From: Sphingomonas sp. A2-49 | GTDB lineage: Bacteria > Pseudomonadota > Alphaproteobacteria > Sphingomonadales > Sphingomonadaceae | Direction of reading: 5' to 3' | DNA length: 64,000 nt | Assembly: GCF_025548555.1 (NCBI RefSeq) | Contig: NZ_JAJLPA010000012.1 | Span: forward strand, 1 to 64,000 | Shown here: positions 8,299 through 18,268 of the stretch, one piece after another | Layout: every line of letters starts with the position of its first letter | Position numbering within the stretch: position 1 is the stretch's first letter | Program-made: the position numbers and the translations under genes | The notes under the pieces: generated by a model | Databases searched by the model: none | What the model was told of the DNA's origin: nothing | The model's input: the letters and a program-made list of their open reading frames with translations, nothing else

Positions 8299-9461
8299 TC
8301 CTTCGCCGCGATCACCGCGGCGTAATGCGCGACCAGATCGGCGGCATGCTCCTCGTCGCTGCGCACGCTGGCGGCGGCGACCGCCGCCGCGCGGCGCACG
8401 ATCGCGCGTTCGCGGGCCAGCATGCGCAGGATCGCATCGGCGCAGGAATGCGCGTCGCGCTGGACATAGACCTCGGCAAACAGCGGATCGGCGATTTCCG
8501 CGGTGCCGCCGCCATCGGGCACGATCAGCGGCGTGCCGCTCGCCAGCGCCTCCGCCGGGACGAGCCCGAACGTCTCGGTCCCGCAGCCGTGGATATAGGC
8601 GTCGGCGCTCGCCATGATCGTCGCCAGCCGGCGGCGGTCGTAGACGGGCTGGAACAGCCGGATGTGCGGCGTATCGCCGATGTGCTTTTCGAGCGTCTTG
8701 GTGTCCATCCCCTGACCGAGGATGACGAGCCCGACGGGCGCCTGCGTGCCCGCGCGGTGCACCGCGTCGATCACCGTCGGCCAGCGCTTTTCGGGATGGT
8801 GGCGACCGACGCCGAGCAGCAGCTGCGCGTGCGGCGGCAGGCCGCATTGCTGGAGCAGCGCGGCGCGCAGCCCCTCGTCGCGCAGGCTGGGCGAGAAATG
8901 CGCGCGCTCGATTCCCAAAGGCATCGTCGCATCGACGTGCAGGCCGCGCGCCGACAGCTGCCGCGTCAGCGACGGGCCGTTGGTGACCACCGTGTCGAAC
9001 CGGTCGAAGCAGCGGGCGAGATAGCGGTCGTACCACGAGAATGCCCGCTCGATCCGGGGCGCGGAGGCGACCGGCTTGAACCAGCGCTTGGGATAGGCCT
9101 CCAGATTGTCGTTGTGGAGAAAGAACGACCGGATCGCCCGCCCCCGCCAGTCCGCCACGATCCACGCGGCGCGCCATGGCGAGCAATTCTCGACCACGTC
9201 GGGGTCGAGCGCATCGAGCCGGCGGTGAAGCGGCTCGGCATCCCAGAACAGCCCGTAATTGGCGTCGAACGGCATGCCCGGCGCCTTGATGTAATGCACG
9301 GCGCCGCCGCCCGGGCGCTCCTCGATCCGGTCCTCGCGGCCGGGGGCGAGCACGATCAGCTCGTGACCCATCGCGGCCAGCACCTCGATCTTGCGATCGA
9401 CATAGGTGCGCACGCCGCCGCCGGTCGGCGAATAGAATTCGTTGACGTCGACGATGCGCAT
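8274..9461 (-). CDS. GT4-family glycosyltransferase
   Basis: The 395-residue GT-B enzyme has an N-terminal glycine-rich acceptor domain (YSPTGGGVRTYV at about residues 10-21) and a C-terminal donor domain. The donor domain carries the family signature GCGTETFGLVPAEALASGTPL. The ATG at 9461 shares one base with the stop of the DUF2141 gene; a longer frame to 9893 is a shadow. Together with the upstream DUF2141 and membrane genes it forms a three-gene operon. The sugar and acceptor are unknown. Confidence 0.9.
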   Translation of the reverse strand: MRIVDVNEFYSPTGGGVRTYVDRKIEVLAAMGHELIVLAPGREDRIEERPGGGAVHYIKAPGMPFDANYGLFWDAEPLHRRLDALDPDVVENCSPWRAAWIVADWRGRAIRSFFLHNDNLEAYPKRWFKPVASAPRIERAFSWYDRYLARCFDRFDTVVTNGPSLTRQLSARGLHVDATMPLGIERAHFSPSLRDEGLRAALLQQCGLPPHAQLLLGVGRHHPEKRWPTVIDAVHRAGTQAPVGLVILGQGMDTKTLEKHIGDTPHIRLFQPVYDRRRLATIMASADAYIHGCGTETFGLVPAEALASGTPLIVPDGGGTAEIADPLFAEVYVQRDAHSCADAILRMLARERAIVRRAAAVAAASVRSDEEHAADLVAHYAAVIAAKDQPARRSA

Positions 9462-9976
9462 CAGTCGCGCTTCAATGGGGCGAAGCCGCCCAGGCCGCGC
9501 AGATATTGCATGCGCACGACGCGGTCGCTGGTGCCGGTGCCGACATCGACGATCGCGCGGTCGACCTTGGGCCGCGACATGCCGAGCTTGCCCTCGCCGG
9601 GGAAACCGGCGCCGTCGTCGAAGAAGTTGAACTTGTTCTTGTCGTCGCGGTCGTGCGTCACGAACAGCGCATAACGGCCCGGCCGCGGCACGCGGATGCA
9701 CACCGCCACCTCGCCCGTCGCGGGGATGCCGGTCCACACCCGGCGGAACGTCTTGCCCGCCGCGATCAGCTTGCTGTCGTCCTCGAGGAAATCGGCGTCG
9801 GTCGCGGGATACAGTTCCAGCTTGATGCGGCCCTTGTGATCCTTCAGCCCGATGACGCGGGCGAGGATCGCGGGGCCGCCGCCGGGGCTGCACGCCGCGG
9901 CGTCGCTGCCCAGCACCTGCGCGCCCGCCGGCGCCGCGACAAGCAGCGCGGGCAGGAGCATGGCCAACGGCTTCAT
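9461..9976 (-). CDS. Secreted DUF2141 protein
   Basis: The 171-residue protein has a cleavable signal peptide of about 19 residues ending AGAQ. It is followed by a beta-rich DUF2141 domain with the characteristic PGRYALFVTHDRDDKNKF stretch. It should act in the periplasm or outside the cell. DUF2141 has no assigned biochemical function that I know of. It overlaps both neighbours (ATGA with the membrane protein, TGATG with the GT4 gene), so the three proteins are probably made together. Confidence 0.82.
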   Translation of the reverse strand: MKPLAMLLPALLVAAPAGAQVLGSDAAACSPGGGPAILARVIGLKDHKGRIKLELYPATDADFLEDDSKLIAAGKTFRRVWTGIPATGEVAVCIRVPRPGRYALFVTHDRDDKNKFNFFDDGAGFPGEGKLGMSRPKVDRAIVDVGTGTSDRVVRMQYLRGLGGFAPLKRD

Positions 9977-10971
9977 TGCGGCTTCCTCGTCGCGAGATGG
10001 TGCAGCCCGAACCCGACGATCAGCACCGCATGGACCAGCAGCACCGCCGCCGCGGTGAACGCGATCAGTTCGGACAGCGCCTGGTCCTCGCCGATCATCA
10101 GGATCGCGAAATTGGCGAACAACAGGTCCTTGTTGGGCAGCAGCGGCAGGCGCGAGAAGAGCAGCCGTCCCGCCGACAGGAACAGCCAGGTTCCGATCGC
10201 GACGCTGGGCATCGCCAGTGCCCAGGCGGCGGCGAGGAAGAACGCGCCCAGGATCAGCCGCGCGCAATGGACGCCGAACACCATCCACAGGTCGGTCCGC
10301 GGCAGCGAGAACACCTTGCGCGAAAAGATCAGGAACGGCAGCGAGGTGCCGAAGATCACCACCAGCGATCCGTAGACGTAGCGCATCATGTCCGCGGGGA
10401 TCAGGTTGCGCCCCGCCGGCAGCGCGATCGCGATCATCGCCAGCGTCACCGCATTGCCGGCGATCGCGGACAGGATCGACACGTCCTTCACCGCGCCGAA
10501 CGGCGCCGCCACCAGCTGCGTCCGCGCCCGCGCCCAGGCGTAGAAATAGGCCTCGCCCGAATAGCCCATGACGACGTCGTTCGCGATCCGCTTCTTGATG
10601 AGCGCGACGAGGCCGGCGAGCGGGATGCGCCACAGCCGGCGGAAGATCACATAGTCGGCGAGCGGCGGCACCAGGTACAGCCCCGCGAATGCCGCGTAGA
10701 ACAGCGGATTGCGCGGCGTCGCCCGGTTGAGCCCGGCCAGTCCCGAATTGAACAGCTCGTGCCCCAGCCCCGCCAGCATCGCGAGCGTCACCAGCGCGCC
10801 GATGATCGCCGGCCAGCGGCTCTTGATCGTCTTCAAGGGCTGGAGGCCCGCGATGTCTGGGGACGGCGGCACGATCTCGACGTAGGGATGGCCTGCACTA
10901 TGGTCGATCTGCACCCGGTGGTCCGAACGATGAAGGTGCCGCGGCTTACCCGTTGCGGCCGCATGTTGCAC
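9973..10971 (-). CDS. Polytopic membrane protein, LPG-synthase-TM/UPF0104-like
   Basis: The protein of up to 332 residues has about eight membrane segments. GYSGEAYFYAWAR and the general arrangement recall the LPG_synthase_TM (UPF0104) group, which contains lipid flippases and glycolipid partners. That assignment is by resemblance only. The N-terminus is uncertain: the ATG at 10971 gives a polar lead of about 45 residues, and a GTG at 10914 is also possible. It is first in the operon with DUF2141 and GT4 genes, which suggests handling of a lipid-linked sugar. Confidence 0.6.
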   Translation of the reverse strand: MQHAAATGKPRHLHRSDHRVQIDHSAGHPYVEIVPPSPDIAGLQPLKTIKSRWPAIIGALVTLAMLAGLGHELFNSGLAGLNRATPRNPLFYAAFAGLYLVPPLADYVIFRRLWRIPLAGLVALIKKRIANDVVMGYSGEAYFYAWARARTQLVAAPFGAVKDVSILSAIAGNAVTLAMIAIALPAGRNLIPADMMRYVYGSLVVIFGTSLPFLIFSRKVFSLPRTDLWMVFGVHCARLILGAFFLAAAWALAMPSVAIGTWLFLSAGRLLFSRLPLLPNKDLLFANFAILMIGEDQALSELIAFTAAAVLLVHAVLIVGFGLHHLATRKPQ

Positions 10972-11027
10972 ATGAATTCCGTTTCACTGTCCCGTCACGC
11001 ACGCCTGTGGCACAGCGATGCCCGACG

Positions 11028-12074
11028 ATGCCCGCCGCCCATATCCTGACCTTTGCGCAAGACCTGTCCGGGGGTGGCGTCGAACGTGCGCAATTACGCC
11101 TTGCGACAGAGTGGCTTGCCGCGGGACGGCGGGTGACGCTGGTGATCGGCGACGCATCCGGGCCGCTCGCCGCCGAGCTGCCGCCGGGCCTCGCCATCGA
11201 ACGGCTCGACGATTCCGCCTATCTCGCGCAGCGCCGGATCACCGCGATCGTGCGGCGGCTGCGGCCCGACCTGCTGTTCTGCGCGGGCAATCATTACACG
11301 CTGGTCGCGGCGTGGCTTCGCCTGCGGCTCGGGGCGGACGCGCCGCCGATCGTCGGCAAGCTGTCGAATGCGGTCGACCGCGGCGATCAGGGCCGGATCG
11401 TCGCCGCCGCGCATCGCATCTGGCTGGCGCAGCATGGCCGCTTTCTCGACCATCTGGTCGCGATGACCCCCGCCACCGCCGCCCGCGCCGCCTCCGTCAT
11501 GCGGATGGAGGGACGGACCAGCGTCATCCCCAATCCCCCCGCGCCCCGTCAGGCCGCGCCGGCGCTGCCGGCGTCGGCGCAGCGCACGATCCTGGGCGTC
11601 GGGCGGCTGGTGCCGCAGAAGCGCTGGGATCGCCTGATCGCGGCGGTGCCGGCGCTGCCCGGCGACGTCCATGTCGTGATCCTGGGCGAAGGCGAGTTGC
11701 GCCCCGCGCTGGAACGTCAGGTGCGCGAGGCGGGGCTGGGCGACCGCGTCCACCTGCCCGGTCATGTCGCCGATCCGTTGCCGGCGATGGCGCAGGCGCG
11801 TCTGCTCGCGCTGGCGAGCGACTATGAAGGGGTGCCGGGGGTGTTGCGCGAGGCGCTGTCGGTGGGGACGCCCGTGGTCGCGACCGCATCGAGCCCGTCG
11901 GTACGGGAAATCGTCGGGTCGCCCGCGCTCGGCAGCGTCGTCGCGCCCGACGATGCGGCGGGATTCGCCGCCGCCCTCAACCACTGGCTCGCCGCGCCGC
12001 GGCCGGCGCCGGTGCCGCAGCCGGGCGCCGATTCGGCGGCGCGCTACCTAGCCCTGTTCGACCGCCTCGCCTGA
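11028..12074 (+). CDS. GT4-family glycosyltransferase
   Basis: The 348-residue GT-B enzyme begins HILTFAQDLSGGGVERA, a classic GT4 N-terminal acceptor motif. The C-terminal signature is ASDYEGVPGVLREALSVGTP at about residues 263-282. The ATG at 11028 was preferred to one at 10953 because it puts this motif at the very start. It is divergent from the three-gene operon and probably belongs to the same glycan pathway. The last 27 bases overlap the convergent permease gene. Confidence 0.88.
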   Translation: MPAAHILTFAQDLSGGGVERAQLRLATEWLAAGRRVTLVIGDASGPLAAELPPGLAIERLDDSAYLAQRRITAIVRRLRPDLLFCAGNHYTLVAAWLRLRLGADAPPIVGKLSNAVDRGDQGRIVAAAHRIWLAQHGRFLDHLVAMTPATAARAASVMRMEGRTSVIPNPPAPRQAAPALPASAQRTILGVGRLVPQKRWDRLIAAVPALPGDVHVVILGEGELRPALERQVREAGLGDRVHLPGHVADPLPAMAQARLLALASDYEGVPGVLREALSVGTPVVATASSPSVREIVGSPALGSVVAPDDAAGFAAALNHWLAAPRPAPVPQPGADSAARYLALFDRLA

Positions 12075-13151
12075 TCCGGCGCCGTCCGCGTCGTCAGTCT
12101 CGCCCTCGCGCTCCGCGCTGCGTTCCAGCGCGGTCTTGACCATCGCGGTCATCGGATCGGCGAGCGCCAGCCCCAGGATGCCGAACAGCGCGCTCGCCAT
12201 GATCTGCGCGCCCAGCGTCAGCGCCGGCGGCAGGTCGACGGTCTTTTTGGCGACGATCGGCAGCAGGACGTAGCCGTCGAACCCCTGCACGATGACATAG
12301 GTGCCGATCGCCCAATAGCCGACGTCGGTGCCCGCCGAAAAGCCGACCGCGATCATCAGCGCGCCGCTGATGAAGGCGCCGATGTTGGGGATGAAGGCGA
12401 ACAGGCCGGTGAGGATGCCGAGGATCATCGCCATCGGCACGCCGCCGATCGTCAGCGCGATGCCGGTCAGCACGCCTTCCGCGAGCATGCCGAGCAGCCG
12501 CCCGGCGAGCAGCCGGCGCAGCGTCTTGCCCATCCGGTCGAGCACCACCGCGAACTCGGCGCGGTTGCGCCGCGGCACCATCCATTCGAGCCCGCGTCCG
12601 TAGGTGCCCGGATCGATCGCCACGAACAGGCCGATGACGATAATCATGAACATCGTCGTCAGCGCGCCGAACGCCGTGCCGACCCACGAGGTGATCCGCC
12701 CGACCGAGCTCAGCGCCTGGCGCGCGATGCCGCTGACGTCCGACGCGCCGGGCATCAGCCCCTGCGAACTCAGCCACCCCGCGAGGCGGTTCGCCTGCGA
12801 TTCCAGCGTCGAGCGCAGCTGCGTGAACTGCGCCGACACCTGCACGCCGGTGAGGTAGAAGGTGCCGAACAGGAAGGCGATCGTCAGCAGCACGACGATC
12901 AGCAACCGCCAGCCGCGCCCGATCGGCAGCACCCGCCCGAGCAGCCGCACGCCGCCGTCGAGCAGCGCGGCGAAGACCAGCCCCGCGAATATGATGAGCA
13001 GCGGCTGGACCAGGATCACCGCCAGCGCGATGGTGCAGGCCAGCCCGAGCCAGACGGTCGCCCGCTTCAGCTCCTGCCGGATGAACGGATCGCGCAGTTC
13101 GTTGGGGCTGGCCTCCTGGACCGTGGCGGGCGCGGACGGCGCGGCGCTCAC
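12048..13151 (-). CDS. AI-2E family (PerM/TqsA-like) membrane transporter
   Basis: The 367-residue protein has about eight membrane segments in the arrangement of the AI-2E transporter family. It has the paired helices near residues 35-80, a long soluble middle region, and the conserved GILTGLFAFIPNIGAFISG stretch. Members export small molecules or act as Na+/H+ antiporters; which applies here is not visible. It starts with GTG only one base after the lepB stop, so it is co-translated with lepB. Confidence 0.85.
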   Translation of the reverse strand: MSAAPSAPATVQEASPNELRDPFIRQELKRATVWLGLACTIALAVILVQPLLIIFAGLVFAALLDGGVRLLGRVLPIGRGWRLLIVVLLTIAFLFGTFYLTGVQVSAQFTQLRSTLESQANRLAGWLSSQGLMPGASDVSGIARQALSSVGRITSWVGTAFGALTTMFMIIVIGLFVAIDPGTYGRGLEWMVPRRNRAEFAVVLDRMGKTLRRLLAGRLLGMLAEGVLTGIALTIGGVPMAMILGILTGLFAFIPNIGAFISGALMIAVGFSAGTDVGYWAIGTYVIVQGFDGYVLLPIVAKKTVDLPPALTLGAQIMASALFGILGLALADPMTAMVKTALERSAEREGETDDADGAGSGEAVEQG

Positions 13152-13152
13152 G

Positions 13153-14097
13153 TCATTTGCCCCCGGCGGGGTGCAACGACAGGCCGGCCCGGCCCGAGCG
13201 CAGCGATCCCCACCACGTCAGCGGGTTGAGCGTCGCATCGCCGTCGAGGCTGAAGGTCAGGAATTCCGCGCGACCGCCCAGATTCTCGTACGGCACCGGG
13301 CCGCCGAGCCCCAGTTGCGCGAGCGGGAAGCGGCTGTCCGCCGACCGGTCGCGATTGTCGCCCATGAGGAAGACGTGGTTCGCGGGAATGCGGACCGTGG
13401 CGAAATTGTCGCCGGGGCTGTCGGGTTCGAGGTCGACGGTGTCATAATGGCGCCCGTTGGGCAGCGTCTCGGTGACGATCGGCAGGTGGCAGACATAGCC
13501 GCCGCCGGGCGCGGGGCGCCGGGCCCCGTAATATTCGCTGTCGCTGCACGGGCTGTTGGTGTCGACCGGCAGGTCGACGTAATGCATCTCGCCGCGCGCG
13601 ATCGGCTTGCCGTTCAGGATCACCGTCCCGCCCTGCACCGCCAGCGTGTCGCCGGGCAGGCCGATGACGCGCTTGATATAATCGTTGCGCGTCCCCGGCG
13701 GCGTCACGATCACCACGTCGCCGCGCGTCGGCAGGCTGCCGAACAGGCGGCCGTGGACGAACGGCAGGCCGACGCTCCAGCTGTCCTCGGGCTGGCGCAG
13801 CACCAGGCTCTTGAAGATCGCGACCGGATTGGGGATCGTCGGCGACACGAACGACCAGCCATAGGCGAATTTCGACACCACCAGCCGGTCGCCGATCCTG
13901 AGGCCGGGCAGCATCGATTCCGACGGGATGTAGAACGGCTTGGCGACGAAGCTGTGGAAGCCGAGCACGATCAGGATCAGCCAGAAGATGCCCTTGATCT
14001 CGCCCCACCAGTCGGTCCGCTTGGTCGCGGCCTGTGCCGGGGGTGGCGTGACCGCCGGCTCGGTGGGCTGATTGCCGTCCAACACCGCTTCCTTCAT
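13153..14097 (-). CDS. lepB: Signal peptidase I
   Basis: The 314-residue protease removes signal peptides from exported proteins at the inner membrane. One membrane anchor lies at about residues 35-52. The catalytic Ser61 is in [11 protein letters not shown], the catalytic Lys142 in [11 protein letters not shown], and the C-terminal box [11 protein letters not shown] is intact. Compared with a minimal enzyme it has an insertion around residues 175-200 containing two Cys residues. It overlaps acpS by four bases. Confidence 0.95.
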   Translation of the reverse strand: MKEAVLDGNQPTEPAVTPPPAQAATKRTDWWGEIKGIFWLILIVLGFHSFVAKPFYIPSESMLPGLRIGDRLVVSKFAYGWSFVSPTIPNPVAIFKSLVLRQPEDSWSVGLPFVHGRLFGSLPTRGDVVIVTPPGTRNDYIKRVIGLPGDTLAVQGGTVILNGKPIARGEMHYVDLPVDTNSPCSDSEYYGARRPAPGGGYVCHLPIVTETLPNGRHYDTVDLEPDSPGDNFATVRIPANHVFLMGDNRDRSADSRFPLAQLGLGGPVPYENLGGRAEFLTFSLDGDATLNPLTWWGSLRSGRAGLSLHPAGGK

Positions 14098-14504
14098 GCC
14101 TTGGGATCCGGAATCGCCTCGATTATCACGAAGGCCTGCGCCCAGGGATGATCGTCGGTCAGGGTCAAATGTACGCGGGCGACGTGGCCTTCGGGGATCA
14201 TGGCGTCAAGCCGTTCCTTCGCGCCGCCGGTCAGCGCCAGCGTCGGCGCGCCCGAGGGGGCATTGACGACGCCGATGTCCTTCATGAACACGCCCGCCCG
14301 GAACCCGGTGCCGACCGCCTTCGAAAACGCCTCCTTGGCGGCGAAGCGCTTGGCCAGCGTGCCCGCACTGGTGTACGGCCGGCGGGCGGCCTTGGCGCGC
14401 TCGTGGTCGGTAAAGACGCGCCGTTCGAACCGCTCGCCGAACCGGTCGAGCGACGCCTGGATACGCACGATATTGCACAGGTCCGAGCCAAGACCGACGA
14501 TCAT
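14094..14504 (-). CDS. acpS: Holo-[acyl-carrier-protein] synthase
   Basis: The 136-residue enzyme transfers 4'-phosphopantetheine from CoA to apo-ACP. The family start [12 protein letters not shown] supplies the Mg-binding Asp8, and the second motif [16 protein letters not shown] is present at about residues 52-67. The stop overlaps the lepB start (ATGA). It lies 105 bases downstream of pdxJ on the same strand. Confidence 0.95.
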   Translation of the reverse strand: MIVGLGSDLCNIVRIQASLDRFGERFERRVFTDHERAKAARRPYTSAGTLAKRFAAKEAFSKAVGTGFRAGVFMKDIGVVNAPSGAPTLALTGGAKERLDAMIPEGHVARVHLTLTDDHPWAQAFVIIEAIPDPKA

Positions 14505-14609
14505 GCGGCGGCTCCGGCCTGCCCGGCGGCGGAAGGATGCGCAGCGGACGGCCTCGCGCCGGACGCGGTCCGAAGCCCCCCTTCCCCTGCCGGCGCGGAT
14601 CGGCGCGCC

Positions 14610-15341
14610 TTACCCACGCGCCGCGTCCATCTCCTCGCGCATCCGCCGCACCGCCTCGCCGAGCCCCACGAACAGCGCCTCGCCGACCAGGAAATGGCCG
14701 ATGTTGAGCTCGCGGACCTGCGGGATCGCCGCGATCGGGCCGACGTTGTCGAAGGTCAGGCCATGGCCGGCATGCACCTCGATCCCGTTCTTTGCCGCCA
14801 GCGCGGCGGCATCCGACAGCCGGCGCAACTCCGCCGTGCGCGCGTCGCCGTCGATCTCGGCATAGCGGCCGGTGTGCAGTTCGATCACCGGCGCGCCCAG
14901 CCGGATCGCGGCGTCGATCTGCGCCGCCTCGGGCTCGACGAACAGCGACACGCGGATACCCGCATCGCGCAGGCGCGCGATCAGCGGCGCCAGCCGGTCG
15001 AACTGCCCCGCGGCGTCGAGCCCGCCTTCGGTCGTCACCTCCTCGCGCTTTTCCGGCACGATGCACGCCGCATGGGGGCGGTGGCGCAGCGCGATGCCCA
15101 GCATCTCGTCGGTCGCCGCCATTTCGAGGTTGAGCGGTATCGTCAGCGCCGCCGACAGCCGGGCGATGTCGTCGTCGGTGATATGGCGGCGATCCTCGCG
15201 CAGGTGCGCGGTGATCCCGTCCGCCCCCGCCGCCGCCGCGATCGAGGCGGCGCGCACGGGATCGGGATAGCCCGCCCCGCGCGCGTTCCTGACCGTGGCG
15301 ACATGGTCGATGTTGACGCCGAGACGCAGAAAGTCGGTCAT
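14610..15341 (-). CDS. pdxJ: Pyridoxine 5'-phosphate synthase
   Basis: The 243-residue TIM-barrel enzyme condenses 1-deoxyxylulose 5-phosphate with 3-amino-2-oxopropyl phosphate to make pyridoxine 5'-phosphate. The family start [18 protein letters not shown] is clear, and [24 protein letters not shown] and HAGHGLTF contain the active-site residues. The ATG at 15341 overlaps the stop of the serine hydrolase gene (ATGA). The pyrE-hydrolase-pdxJ-acpS-lepB run looks like one transcript. Confidence 0.96.
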   Translation of the reverse strand: MTDFLRLGVNIDHVATVRNARGAGYPDPVRAASIAAAAGADGITAHLREDRRHITDDDIARLSAALTIPLNLEMAATDEMLGIALRHRPHAACIVPEKREEVTTEGGLDAAGQFDRLAPLIARLRDAGIRVSLFVEPEAAQIDAAIRLGAPVIELHTGRYAEIDGDARTAELRRLSDAAALAAKNGIEVHAGHGLTFDNVGPIAAIPQVRELNIGHFLVGEALFVGLGEAVRRMREEMDAARG

Positions 15342-16321
15342 GCCATGTCCTTGCCGCACACCGCGGCGGAAAGCAGGTCGAAGGCGAAGCCCTTGCCCTG
15401 CCAGATCTCGCCGATGGGAAAATCGTCGGACGATCGGTTGGTGAAGACCACGACGACCATGTCGGCGTCGGGCAGGATGTAGTTGCGCGTCTGCACGCCG
15501 CCGATCTCGCCGTCGCGCTGGACGATGCGGACGGGCGCCGCGCATCCCGCGAGACGGCCGGGGAACACCCACGCCCCCAGCGCCTGATAACTGCCGCCGC
15601 CCTCCGGCGTCCACAACTCGGCGCGCAGCGGCGGGAGTAGCAGCATGCCGGTCATCAGCGCGCGGTCGAAGCGGAACACCGATCGCGCGGTGCCGGTCAG
15701 CCCGCCTGCGGCACCGAAGGCGGCGAGCCGGAACGCAGGCTCCGGCCGGCCGCCGACGAACCCCGGCACCCCGCGTGCCATGCCCCGCGCCATCGTCATG
15801 CCCGCCGGCCAGCCGCGCACGCCCCCCGTCGCGGCGGCGGCGACCAGATAGTCGCAATTGTTGTAGGCGAACGCGCTGCCCGGCACCGTCGGCCGCGACA
15901 GGCAATAGCCAAGGTCCGGCGCGGCGCGGGTGTAGAAGGCGGGCAGGCTGCCCGCCGCCGCCGGCGTGTCGTCGGGGTTGGCGAGCCCGCTGTGATGCGT
16001 CAGCAGCTGGCGCAGCGTGACCGCGAGCGTCGCGCCGCGCGGCCCGCCGGGGCGCGCGACGGGCGCGTCGAGGGCGGCGGGATGATCGCGCAGCAGCAGC
16101 GCGGCGGTGACCTGTTTGGTGATCGATGCCAGCCGCCAGCGCGCGCGCGGGTCGTGCATCGCGCCGCCGCCGGGCGACACCGTGCCATAGCCCTTCTCGA
16201 CCAGCACCCGGTCGCCGCGCGCCACCAACAGGACGCCGGCGAGCCTGGCGCGGTCGGCGACCGCATCGACCCTCGCCGACAGGCCACCCGCGGCGGCGGC
16301 GAGGGCGAGGGAGAGGATCAC
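15338..16321 (-). CDS. Serine hydrolase, class C beta-lactamase-like
   Basis: The 327-residue protein starts at a GTG that overlaps the pyrE stop (GTGA, 16318-16321). A short hydrophobic leader is followed by a penicillin-binding/class C beta-lactamase fold. The serine motif SITK is visible in [16 protein letters not shown], and the YxN motif is YNN in [10 protein letters not shown]. The third motif is unclear. Such proteins are often D-Ala-D-Ala carboxypeptidases or esterases. Its insertion between pyrE and pdxJ with overlaps at both ends is compact but functionally unexplained. Confidence 0.82.
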   Translation of the reverse strand: MILSLALAAAAGGLSARVDAVADRARLAGVLLVARGDRVLVEKGYGTVSPGGGAMHDPRARWRLASITKQVTAALLLRDHPAALDAPVARPGGPRGATLAVTLRQLLTHHSGLANPDDTPAAAGSLPAFYTRAAPDLGYCLSRPTVPGSAFAYNNCDYLVAAAATGGVRGWPAGMTMARGMARGVPGFVGGRPEPAFRLAAFGAAGGLTGTARSVFRFDRALMTGMLLLPPLRAELWTPEGGGSYQALGAWVFPGRLAGCAAPVRIVQRDGEIGGVQTRNYILPDADMVVVVFTNRSSDDFPIGEIWQGKGFAFDLLSAAVCGKDMA

Positions 16322-16899
16322 GCCGCGCGACTGCCCGGCTTGATCGCCGGGATCGCCGCCAGTTCGGGCGGCACCGCATCCGCCGCATAGGTCGGCACGT
16401 CGATACGGATCAGCGGGAAGAAGGGTACGCCGAGGTCCACCGTCCCGCCCGAGCGATCGACCAGCGACGCTGCGGCGACGACGCGCCCGCCCGCCGCCTC
16501 GATCGCCCGGATCGCCTCGCGGCTCGACAGCCCGGTGGTGACGACGTCCTCCATCATCAGCACCTCGCGCGCCCGCGCCAGCCGGAAACCGCGACGCAGT
16601 TCGAAGGTGCCGGTCGGCCGCTCGACGAACATCGCCTCGACGCCGAGCGCGCGCGCCATCTCGTGCCCGGCGATGACGCCGCCCATCGCGGGCGAGACGA
16701 CCGCGCCGATCCGCGCCTTCAGTTCCGCGGGGATCCGCGCCACCAGCGCCTCGGCGAGGCGGGCGCCACGCCGCGGGTCCATCAGCACGCGCGCGCATTG
16801 CAGGTAGCGCGAGCTGCGCAGGCCGGACGACAGGATGAAATGCCCCTCGAGCAGGGCATCGGCGGCACGGAATTCGGCCAGCACGTCGTCGTCGGTCAT
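16318..16899 (-). CDS. pyrE: Orotate phosphoribosyltransferase
   Basis: The 193-residue enzyme joins orotate and PRPP to form orotidine monophosphate in pyrimidine synthesis. The start region [18 protein letters not shown] is typical of PyrE. The PRPP-binding motif [14 protein letters not shown] is at about residues 113-126. The ATG at 16899 gives the normal family length. Upstream in-frame sequence to 18390 is only the shadow of coxB. Confidence 0.95.
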   Translation of the reverse strand: MTDDDVLAEFRAADALLEGHFILSSGLRSSRYLQCARVLMDPRRGARLAEALVARIPAELKARIGAVVSPAMGGVIAGHEMARALGVEAMFVERPTGTFELRRGFRLARAREVLMMEDVVTTGLSSREAIRAIEAAGGRVVAAASLVDRSGGTVDLGVPFFPLIRIDVPTYAADAVPPELAAIPAIKPGSRAA

Positions 16900-17106
16900 C
16901 GGCGGTCTCGCAGGATACGTCGGTCCGTGCGGCTCATAGGATCTCCGCCACCCGCCGCCAAGCCGGCCGCGTCGATAAACCGCAGCCCGGCGCTTGAGGC
17001 CGAGCCCCCCGGCGCGTATAGGCCATGGCAAAAGGGGTGCAGGCTTGCGCCCGAAACGGCCCGTTCGCCGGGCGGGCGAGGGAATCTGGACGGGGTGACG
17101 ACACGC

Positions 17107-18267
17107 ATGCGCATGAGGTTCAAGGGGATCGCACTGGCCACCGGCCTGGTGCTGGCGGGACTGGGAGCGACGGCGGATGCCGCGCAGACCCCGCCGGCCG
17201 CCACCGCCGCCGCACCGGCGCCGCAGGGCGCCGCGGCGCCGGCGGGCGCGTCGGCCACCGTGGCCGCGACGCCGCCCGCCGCCCCCAACTCGCCCGAACT
17301 GGCGATGGACGGCGCGCCGGCGATGGTCGCCAAAGCCGGGATCGGCCATCCGGTCGACGGCCGTATCGGCATCCAGCCGCAGGTGACGACGAACGGCCAG
17401 TTCGCGCACTGGTTTCACGATTCGATCCTGTTCCCGCTCATCACCGTCATCAGCGTGTTCGTGCTGCTGCTGCTGATCTACGTCGTCATCCGCTTCCGCA
17501 AGGCGGCGAATCCGGTGCCGTCGAAGACCAGCCACAACACCGCGATCGAGATCATCTGGACGCTCGCGCCGGTCATCATCCTGGTCCTGATCGCGGTGCC
17601 GTCGATCGGTCTGCTCCAGGCGCAGTTCAAGCCGGCGCCCGCCAATGCGATCACGCTGAAGGCGATCGGCAACCAATGGTATTGGTCGTATCAATATCCC
17701 GATAACGGCGGGTTCGAGATCACCGCCAACATGCTGAAGGAAAAGGACCAGGTCGGAAAGGGCGAACGGTTCCGCACCGACGCCGACGGTCCGCGCCTGC
17801 TCGCCGCCGACAACCGCATCGTGCTGCCGGTCGGCGTGCCGATCCGCCTCATCACCACGTCGCAGGACGTGATCCACAGCTGGGCGGTCCCGGCCTTCTG
17901 GATCAAGCTCGACGCGGTGCCGGGCCGCCTCAACGAGACGAGCTTCACGATCAAGGAACCGGGCCTGTACTTCGGCCAGTGTTCGGAACTGTGCGGCGCC
18001 CGCCACGCGTTCATGCCGATCGCGGTCGAGGCGGTCCCGCCGGCGCAGTTCGCCGCCTGGGTCCGCGCCAAGGGCGGCACGGTGCGCGCCGCCGGACCGA
18101 GCGACAAGGTGATCCCGCAGCCGGGCGCCGAAGGCTCCGCCGTCAAGCAGGCGGAGGGCAATGCGGTGGACGCCGCCACCGGCCCGACCGAGAATGCGAC
18201 GATCGCAGCCCCCACTTCTTCGCAAGGTGCGACCGGCAATCCGGCCACCGGCAACGCGGGACAGTAA
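17107..18267 (+). CDS. coxB: Cytochrome c oxidase subunit II
   Basis: The 386-residue subunit accepts electrons from cytochrome c through the CuA centre. A signal peptide of about 25 residues and an Ala/Pro-rich linker precede two membrane helices at about residues 108-165. The aromatic QWYWSYQYP stretch and the CuA ligand motif [14 protein letters not shown] are intact, with the third ligand in [10 protein letters not shown]. About 60 low-complexity residues trail the CuA domain, longer than in minimal subunits. It is separated from coxA by one base. Confidence 0.96.
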   Translation: MRMRFKGIALATGLVLAGLGATADAAQTPPAATAAAPAPQGAAAPAGASATVAATPPAAPNSPELAMDGAPAMVAKAGIGHPVDGRIGIQPQVTTNGQFAHWFHDSILFPLITVISVFVLLLLIYVVIRFRKAANPVPSKTSHNTAIEIIWTLAPVIILVLIAVPSIGLLQAQFKPAPANAITLKAIGNQWYWSYQYPDNGGFEITANMLKEKDQVGKGERFRTDADGPRLLAADNRIVLPVGVPIRLITTSQDVIHSWAVPAFWIKLDAVPGRLNETSFTIKEPGLYFGQCSELCGARHAFMPIAVEAVPPAQFAAWVRAKGGTVRAAGPSDKVIPQPGAEGSAVKQAEGNAVDAATGPTENATIAAPTSSQGATGNPATGNAGQ

Positions 18268-18268
18268 G

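Noticed and set aside
14505..14609. Intergenic repeat between pdxJ and acpS
   Set aside because: The sequence is C/G-rich but lacks the paired arms seen in the two real palindromic elements.
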